DNA of 64,000 nucleotides from Manduca sexta. Its lineage: Eukaryota; Arthropoda; Insecta; Lepidoptera; Sphingidae. The notes beneath the pieces were generated by a model, which was not told the origin of the DNA, ran no database searches, and saw only the letters and a program-made list of their open reading frames with translations. How positions within the stretch are numbered: the first letter of the stretch is position 1; each line of letters begins with the position of its first letter. The translations under genes were made by a program, and so were the position numbers. The stretch spans positions 10,466,913-10,530,912 of the forward strand of contig NC_051131.1 in the NCBI RefSeq assembly GCF_014839805.1, in the 5' to 3' direction. Positions 56,970-64,000 of the stretch are shown piece by piece.

Positions 56970-57285
56970 TTGTTTTGTTTTGTACGTGTCCCATCATCAA
57001 AGGATACCCGTGAAAGGAATACTGGAATCCCCCAGCTTTGCGATAACAGAGGCTCGATGGAGAGTAGAAGAAGATGGGAACTTCTTATGATGGGCTCAGG
57101 AGAAATAGAGGGGAAATGCTTACGGGCCCTTTTAGGTCTTAATGTGTTTTACAACAACGAGTTATGCGCACTGCACTGTATGCGTCAGCCCTCGACAAAT
57201 GTCCCCCCAGGCATCGGCATGCTTTCGGTGCGAAGACCGGGCGCCCAATTATTGCCTCGGGCGAGACAGTTCTTCTGTTAACTAC
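56970..57285 (+). other. Balanced-composition block with a 103-codon frame, unassigned
   Basis: GC-richer than its flanks, with a plus frame from 56970 (TTG start) to 57281. The predicted peptide has no domain I recognise, and the region ends GACCGGGCGCCCAATTATTG and GCCTCGGGCGAGACAG. It may be an exon-like remnant, a processed pseudogene or a fragment of a transposon; I cannot decide. Confidence 0.3.
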
Positions 57286-58546
57286 TGGCCTTTCTTAATA
57301 TGTAATGTAATGTTTTAGACTTTGTGTCTTCTTTAATACCGGACATCATGATGTAGATTGTCGACCAACTAGGGGTAATTAGACTTTGTTAGACGCCATA
57401 ATTATGCCGAGTTGTTTAAAGCCAAATATTCAAAGGTTCGTCCGGCAACGCGACGTAGTTACGTAGGCTACCATGCCAAATTTTACTTCTTGTGCAACGT
57501 AATCGCTCTCCTTATAAACCTTCGCAATTCCTATAAACAATAATATAGGTTCCTTCGTAAAATTTTGCCTAATATCTAGCATCAGTAAATGGATTAAACA
57601 AATCCTTTGAAAATCTGAGATGAGGCAGCTGCGGGCTTTTAAGTTGAATATCGTACTCACGACCACCATCTTACCCGTATGATCTATGTCTTACTTTATA
57701 TATAATACTATAATTTTATTGGACGTAATGAATATTCCTGAGGACATTTAGTTTCAATATTACTTAGCTTTATGGTTTAGAATTGTAAAACAGAATTTTA
57801 AATTTTAGCACTCAATTTTAATCGTTATAAAAATCATTTATCGTCGAACTTGATCGTCGAATGAAATTCTCGTGTGTACCAAAATATTTGTTTCTAGAAA
57901 ATATGAATCCAGCTAATGGTAAAATTGTGACAATGTGACGACCAAAAAATGGACTAACGCATAGCTGAAATGAATCTCCTCGTATCACTATAATGGTTAG
58001 ATCACACATAGATATGCAAGTACATAGCAGCAACGTGACCATTGTAGTCAAAAAAAAAATCATAATATTTTGTACAAAATCAATGATACTTTATTTTATT
58101 TTAATGTGTTACCTATTTTGTGCATGCGAAACTAGCCTGTAAGAAATTATTTCACTTACATAGATATAAGTCATATTGATTGTTTCCGTTTGAAAATTGT
58201 ATTGGTGTAAACAATTGTTGGCTATTCAAATTAGTAAAAAATACTTTTCTCATACACCAATGTTGCCAGTGAAGTGTTAGCCACCATTTACAACGACACA
58301 GTCCACCACCGCCCAAGCTTTCAACAGCTGTGTGCTCAAGCTTTTACAGTGTAGTTTGTATATAGGTATCCTAAACAGTATGCAATCGAATGAAATTCTG
58401 CAACAGATTCGGCATCCGTAGTACGTTTGTTCGCTTTGTAAAATCTCATTTAGCACATTCACTAGCGCATTGCGACTCGAGCCATATACACAGTCGCATT
58501 GAACCAAAATTGAACTTTAGAATAATCATGTTAATTTCACAATTGC
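57286..58546. other. AT-rich non-coding stretch
   Basis: No feature is recognised. Confidence 0.4.
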
Positions 58547-58576
58547 ATTGTTAAATATCTAATATAAATAATATAA

Positions 58577-58775
58577 TAACGGTGAAGGAAACCATCGTGA
58601 GGAACCTGCATACCTGAGAAATTCTCCATAGGGATTTTCGAGGGTGAGTGAAGTCTACCAATCTGCAATTGGCCAACGCGGTGGACTAAGGCCTAATTCC
58701 TCTCAGTAGTAGAGGAGGCCCGTGCCCATCAGTGGGATAGTATATAATACTGGGCTGATATTATTATTATTATTT
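58577..58775 (+). repeat. SINE-A, 5'-truncated, with 15 bp target duplication
   Basis: Starts TAACGGTGAAGGAAACCATC and continues through GGTGGACTAAGGCCTAATTCC to the ATATTATTATTATTATT tail. ATTGTTAAATATCTA occurs exactly at 58547-58561 and 58776-58790. A 15 bp AT-rich segment (58562-58576) stands between the left duplication and the recognisable SINE. Confidence 0.92.
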
Positions 58776-58790
58776 ATTGTTAAATATCTA

Positions 58791-59509
58791 TAACCCTAAT
58801 AAAGATACCAAGCGTTATAATCTTAGAAGTGATGAATGATGTCAATCAAAAACCGCACTTCATTCCCTATTGTTAAAGTTCTATTCTTAAGACCTCTTAA
58901 TAAACGCGAAATCGAGATTAATCTTAAAAATTGCTTACACAGAATTTAATCAAGTACTCGCACTCGGCCTGGGGTTATGGCCGAATATCAAAGTTATTAT
59001 CGCCGAAAACTTATTCCTCTTTTTATGACAAATGCTTTTTATGGTTCACGATATTGATGTTATGACAGCGTAAGTAATTGTTTGAGGCATGTCTTCGCAT
59101 TTTATTTTCATTGTTCAATTGACCATGGATACAATAGCCGTAATATATTGCATCGATAGAAGTCCTATTTTATTTGTATTAAGGATTCCTCTTATAATAA
59201 GAAAAGAATAAGTACTCGTTTATACATATGGATAAAGTCCATTAAAACATAAAAAAATTGGAATCAGAAACGTGTTGATTTCAAATATTTATAAACTCTG
59301 GATTTGACCTTGTTGTGGCCATACCATAGTATAGAAATTAGCTTGACGAACCGAAGATACACCGTTTGTCTCTCTACCTACCCCTTCTAGGATACACGAT
59401 TAAACTTTTGTAAATAAACACGTATCACAATCCCAACACAAACAAATCCCTGGAAAGCAAACAAAGTATACTAGCTGGAATGTTTATGGTACTTCCGTAC
59501 ATAGTTTAC
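58791..59509. other. AT-rich non-coding stretch
   Basis: No feature is recognised. Confidence 0.4.
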
Positions 59510-59695
59510 ATAACGTGTCTCCAATCGGCATGGCATACGATTCCACCCCGGATCCGATGCAATAACACTTGGCGATGCTCCAAATATGTCTGTATAGGCA
59601 AATCGATTGCGAGTTCGCGGCCGCGATTCAGAGGGAAATATAATTATAAGGGCGGCACCGTGGCCGATGGAGAATCAATTGAAATTACCTTTTGA
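59510..59695. other. GC-richer block, unassigned
   Basis: CCACCCCGGATCCGATGC, GCGAGTTCGCGGCCGCGATTC and GGCGGCACCGTGGCCGATGG contrast with the flanks. A 71-codon plus frame (GTG-type/ATG context unclear) passes through without a recognised domain. Candidate exon or regulatory DNA. Confidence 0.3.
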
Positions 59696-61107
59696 CTTTA
59701 ATACTTATTCGTTGTATCTGTACTAACAATTTATAGAATACATTTATTCAAATTAATTTGAGAATACAGTTGAAGAGACAGACGTAGATACCATTACGTT
59801 TGGTACAAAGGTACAAAAAACTTGGAAACAAAGGTATTGAAACACTAAATAAAGGTAACAAATGTATTCCATTACATTTCGCATTACAACAAAAATAAAT
59901 CGCCGTTTCGTAACATGTCCGAAATAGATAAACACAAACAGAACGATCGCGAGCAATCGCTTTCAGGCTTCCAGTATCACACTACAATTTTTAGACCTAG
60001 ATTTTTTAATGAAATCCCAAGCGGAGCAGCCGCCGCCTTAAATCTCTTTTACGTAAAAACGTTGCGAAAATTATAAACGGCTGTTTAGTCTGAAATTTAT
60101 TATTCGTAGACGGTTATTTTATCTTGGTGTAAAATGTGACGGAAAAATATAAGGCACCTAAAAACTAGTTTTTAGGAACTTCGGCGGGCATCTAGAAACT
60201 ATTTTCGGTACGTAAAACAGGGCGAGCGTAGTGGGTAGGGAATATTTTTGGTAGGGTGAAATTGAGAAAATTATCATGTAAATACATGGACCGGAGATGT
60301 ATATTACACACACGAACTGTTCCACTAAATAAACACACTTGGCCCGAGCCCAAACGTCCCTCAGCAGAAGCCTTGATGTACACAAAATTTGTCAACATGT
60401 CCGTTATTTCGCGGAAAAGTTTCCACTTTGCCGGTATTAGTTCGATTTAAACATTGTACGTCTTTAATTTTAAACAAATCAATAAAACTCAAATAGCTTT
60501 AGGTAGACTGAATTTATCCATCAACAAATCAACTGATTGAAATTATTGTTGGATTAATTCTAAAAAGTATCACAAATAGGACACTTATTTGGAATCAATC
60601 CGTTATATATAAAACAAAAATTATTTCCTAAACGTTAAAGATCTATGTTTAACTCCTATGCATAAAATAATTCATCAATTTTTATGTTTACTAAAATCCT
60701 CGCTGTGCACACGTCACAAATTCCGCGCACGCTTGACATGACGCGTGTGAAATTTCAAGCATGCAAAATAGTTTGCGTGAGCATTTCAGTTTGATTTTAA
60801 GTTTGAATTTTTATATCAACAAATTACATAGTTTACCGAAGGACATTCGTTTGGCTTCTATGTTGTGCTTGCAAATATCCCTGAAGGCTATAGGCACATA
60901 GTTGTGTTGCTCAAGGAATGCTGGGTCCATGACATATTTCATAACAAATGCTGGCGGACGAGTAATACTTTTAAACTAAGTTATATAAAAAATATAATTA
61001 ATTAGAAAAGGGAATAAAACATTCATACGAATATTTAAGCCGTAATTTTATGATGAAGGTGGAGGAAACCCGAGAAGTATGCCAGAATCATGCAAAATGG
61101 CAATCCA
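59696..61107. other. AT-rich non-coding stretch
   Basis: No supported gene or repeat. Overlapping minus frames at 60158-60398 show no recognised domain. Confidence 0.4.
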
Positions 61108-61168
61108 TAGCCTCTACCTACCCCGTATGGGATAAAGGCGTGATACTATGTATATATGTATGTATTTT
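61108..61168 (+). repeat. SINE-B 3' fragment
   Basis: GCCTCTACCTACCCCGTATGG followed by ATAAAGGCGTGATACTATG matches the SINE-B 3' end only. Confidence 0.62.
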
Positions 61169-62317
61169 ATTATTACAAAGAGCCCTTATAATTAATTATT
61201 ATTCGGATCTTTACACGTTTTACAAAAATAGTTTTTTCTTCACACAGTTCCAAGCCGCATCAATTTCTTTTTACCAAGCTATATAATTTAAATAACCGTC
61301 TATTTACGTTTACACAGTTTAATAAATGCCTTATACTAATGCGTATACAAATAATTCTATTAATCAACAATAGGATTCAAAGTTGGCGGCGCGTGCTCAG
61401 AATGAGAGCAGGATTTACGCAGCGTACCCATTGGCTCGCAAATATAACTTGTTTAGCAAATTGAAAAAGGGAGTGCTCAGTACCTGGAAAAAGGGCTCGT
61501 GGTGGCTTAAAATATCCCGAAATAAATTGGGTGTTGTCAAACTAAACCTCTTTGTTTTTCAACGTGTGTTGACCTTCATTGAAGGTTACGTAGGACTGAG
61601 ATTAGTCTCAGCCTTATGTTTTGATTAATGAATCGTGAATTTAAGTTTCAAAGTTTGCCGTAACCAACTATTTTTGTTCCCATGACTTCATAAAAACTCG
61701 TTAATATACAATTATTCTACTACATTTATTTTGACCCAATCAGCGTGCTAATAGAATATTCATAAAAATCCTTTTATAACCACATGCAGCATCCTTGTAA
61801 TAATTGATAAGTTCATTTAAAATACATTAAGTCGTGGTCAACTGGAAAAGGTTGGGCCATTTCCGTGGTCAATGCAGCATGGGCAAAATGCGGTTTGCGA
61901 TAACACCGCAGGCCTTTTCCGTCCAGTTTTCAATTTTTTATGAATGTTTACAAAGGAATTTGAGTCATAAAGCCGAATCCAATACATCTGGTCATACGAA
62001 TTCGTTTGAGGATATGCTAGATGAAATGCAACTGGTGCTCTGTTTGTGTGTGCTTTCGATATGGAAAAACCAATGAAAAAGAAAATAAAAAAACTGAATG
62101 AAATGAAATATTTTGCTATGTACCTATATTTTATTTGTTCATTTAATAATATTGTAAGTTTTGAAACTGTGCTTCATCGTTTAGCGTTTCTGGATCATTA
62201 AGCGAAACAAAAAGCTTGTGTTTCATTAAAAGCTTCATTCAAAAAGTACAATAAGCCCATTAAATATCATTACTTTATACTAAAGTTGCTTAAAGTTTAG
62301 TTTTTTAGAGAGAATAA
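61169..62317. other. Non-coding stretch, two balanced patches
   Basis: Patches at 61383-61520 (GTTGGCGGCGCGTGCTCAG) and 61835-61930 (GGTCAATGCAGCATGGGC, ACACCGCAGGCC) are less AT-rich. In the latter AACTGGAAAAGG and CCTTTTCCGTCCAGTT form an imperfect inverted pair. No domain is recognised in the short frames. Confidence 0.35.
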
Positions 62318-62432
62318 GCACATACTTTATCTCCGAAGGGTTAAACAGGCAACCGATGAAGCCTCATTTCATTCCCCTCATGATGTGATGGGAGCGAGTC
62401 TATTAACATATGGGGCCCAAATTTGTATCCCG
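62318..62432 (-). repeat. SINE-B fragment
   Basis: CATACTTTATCTCCGAAGGG, CCTCATGATGTGATGGGAGC and GAGTCTATTAACATATGGGG are the 3' half of SINE-B in reverse, decayed. Confidence 0.65.
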
Positions 62433-62481
62433 GTCAACTTGGGTTACTTATATTTTTCGAATTGAATAAGCAATAACTCAA

Positions 62482-62583
62482 CACATTACGACTTCATCCT
62501 CGAGTATTGCAACCAAGGGATACACTTTTCGCCACATGTCTTCGAGCAAGCCCACCGCATTATCGGGCACCAAATCTGGATTC
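62482..62583 (-). repeat. SINE-B fragment, more decayed
   Basis: CTTCATCCTCGAGTATTGC, ATACACTTTTCGCCACATG and ATTATCGGGCACCAAATCTGG resemble the SINE-B 3' half again, just 50 bp from the previous fragment and in the same orientation. Confidence 0.5.
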
Positions 62584-63344
62584 ATACAACAATAACTCAC
62601 ATATTAAATTAAAAATTTAAACACTTAATCGTATTTTAAATTGTTTTCTCTTAACTACATAAACAGTAATCTGACCCTACGAATACCATTTTGCATGCAG
62701 TCGTTTAGATAATAATCTTAATAAACGAGTAAATGGCCTCTTAGCGTGCACTTAAAAAACTTTTGATATAAAGCCATCTCAAATATGTATCATTTTAATA
62801 CTGTAAACTTGTTAAAATTAAGTATTTATCTCTCATGTTTGACGTAAAAATATTTCGAACCAAGTGTAAGAGTTTAGAATCTAGACGACCTTGATTGTTT
62901 TATGTGTAAACGTTGTTGATAATCTCGAAAACAAATTAAATGCAATGTCTAGATAGAAAAATATCACGTGATAGAGAACGCAGTGGTGAAGGGTCCATAT
63001 AACCCGACTCCTGCCGACTTCTCTTTATGTAGAATCTAATTATCACCAGAATGATTTGCAGACCGCATTTATGCATATTCGTACCTATATGTTCCGTCGG
63101 ATTCCCTTTCGAAAAATTTCACCTTTCGCTACTGACAGGAAGATTTAAGATTTTCTGTAAAGTTGTTGTGTGTTACCATATTACTGTTACTATATTTAGT
63201 AAGATTTAGTGGTATTAGATTTATTGTAGTATTTTTAAACATAAATGCCTCTAATAGGCGCATGCGTAGGTGTCACCTTATAATATAATATAAGCCTTAT
63301 CGTGGGCCTTTGGGTGATAGTACCTACGTGGGATTTTGAATAAT
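62584..63344. other. AT-rich non-coding stretch
   Basis: No feature is recognised. Confidence 0.4.
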
Positions 63345-63468
63345 AACTAGAGTTGGAACAAATATTTATGGATCGCACAAAGATTTGTCTCAACGCGGGA
63401 ATCGAACCAGTGACCGTTCATTTCATAATTAACTCATCGCCCTCTCCACCAGCGTATAGCGTTATACA
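63345..63468 (-). repeat. tRNA-headed SINE of a fourth type, head region
   Basis: On the minus strand: GCTGGTGGAGAGGGCGATGAG followed by TCACTGGTTCGATTCCCGCG (B box GGTTCGATTCC, complement about 63399-63409) and TCCATAAATATTTGTTCC. This head differs from SINE-A and SINE-B. The 'gattcccgc ... aaatatttgttcc' pattern is one I associate with lepidopteran SINEs. It is not a functional tRNA: the acceptor stem does not close. Confidence 0.6.
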
Positions 63469-64000
63469 TTATAATCATTTAAATACTTTAATTACCGGGA
63501 CCCTTATGTTATACATCGTATATGTACTGAAAATGTTTGCTGCAACACGAGTTATGTCATGATAGCTTGCTATCTAGGTTCTTAAAGTTCATTATCGTAG
63601 TTAGTTATGTAGCTTAAATGCCACTCTAAAAACAAGTCAACATAATTCTCGCGATCGTCTCGCGCATCGTTTCTGGTTTGACAACACTATACTTACCATA
63701 AAGTCGTACCTTTCGCGTACGATGAAAATAAAGCTCTATTCCCACAATATGCAAATATCAAAGTACAGAGCGATCACTAAAAAATAACAGCAACAGTCTA
63801 AACAATGCTTACGTCATAAAATTTTCCCATCAACCGGAGCAGACAAGCAAAATTTGAAAAGGTTTTGTGGGCGTTGAAATTTAAGCTAGCTATTATAAAC
63901 CAAGCTCACGTCATTGGCAAGTCCTTTATGTGAAATCAATATAGCCGAAGCGATTACATAAATTATCCAATGTTCTATTTGTTGCCAAACTAACACTTTT
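63469..64000. other. AT-rich non-coding stretch to window end
   Basis: No feature is recognised. Confidence 0.4.

Noticed and set aside
63345..63468. Possible tRNA gene (B box GGTTCGATTCC)
   Set aside because: The acceptor and D arms do not form and the sequence continues into SINE-type body, so it is read as a tRNA-derived SINE.

Overview
This 64 kb window looks like non-coding nuclear DNA from an insect, most probably a moth or butterfly (Lepidoptera). It is AT-rich, every reading frame is broken by frequent stops (the longest open stretch is about 128 codons and looks random), and it is densely strewn with short interspersed elements. The order-level call rests on recognising several repeat types that I know as common in lepidopteran genomes: tRNA-headed SINEs, RTE-like 3' ends with a TCATCATCATCAG-type end, and the 'AAATTTGG ... 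TATCCCGG ... GCGAAG' repeat. It is inference; I could not search a database. I find no protein-coding gene, rRNA, functional tRNA or CRISPR array that I can support, so the window is best read as a large intron or intergenic interval.

The repeat content falls into named groups used below. SINE-A is a tRNA-derived SINE of about 310 bp (A box TAGCCTAGTTGG, B box GGTTCAAACC, TAA-type tail), with nine copies or fragments. SINE-B is a tRNA-derived SINE of about 250 bp (B box GGTTCGAATCC), with about eleven copies. SINE-C is a longer element that carries a SINE-B-like head on a different body. Repeat D is an element of about 260 bp, one tail of which is fused to a SINE-B head. E, G, H and I are further interspersed repeats, and F is the abundant TATCCCGG repeat. 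Five MITE-like DNA elements of four kinds are visible: two copies of a TTAA-flanked foldback palindrome (33901-34265 and 48044-48320), a hAT-type MITE with a perfect 8 bp target duplication (13755-14042), a second hAT-like MITE (18516-18721), a TAA-flanked MITE (16147-16414), plus a long-TIR element inside a tandem duplication (3799-4053).

Layout: 0-9 kb holds SINEs, the long-TIR element and a nested SINE-A. 9-21 kb has a GC-rich block with two CRE octamers, three MITEs and several D copies. 21-32 kb has nested SINE-A/E, G and F repeats, LINE 3' tails and an interrupted SINE-A. 32-36 kb has a SINE-C and the long palindrome. 36-48 kb has GC-richer unassigned blocks, a compound microsatellite, and an F/H cluster with a 123 bp tandem duplication. 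48-64 kb has the second palindrome copy and further SINEs separated by long featureless AT-rich stretches.

The most interesting observation is the foldback TTAA element. One copy is an almost perfect 365 bp palindrome. The two copies differ at three positions in the terminal 12 bp, yet within each copy both ends carry the same change, so the arms appear to be kept identical to each other while diverging between copies.
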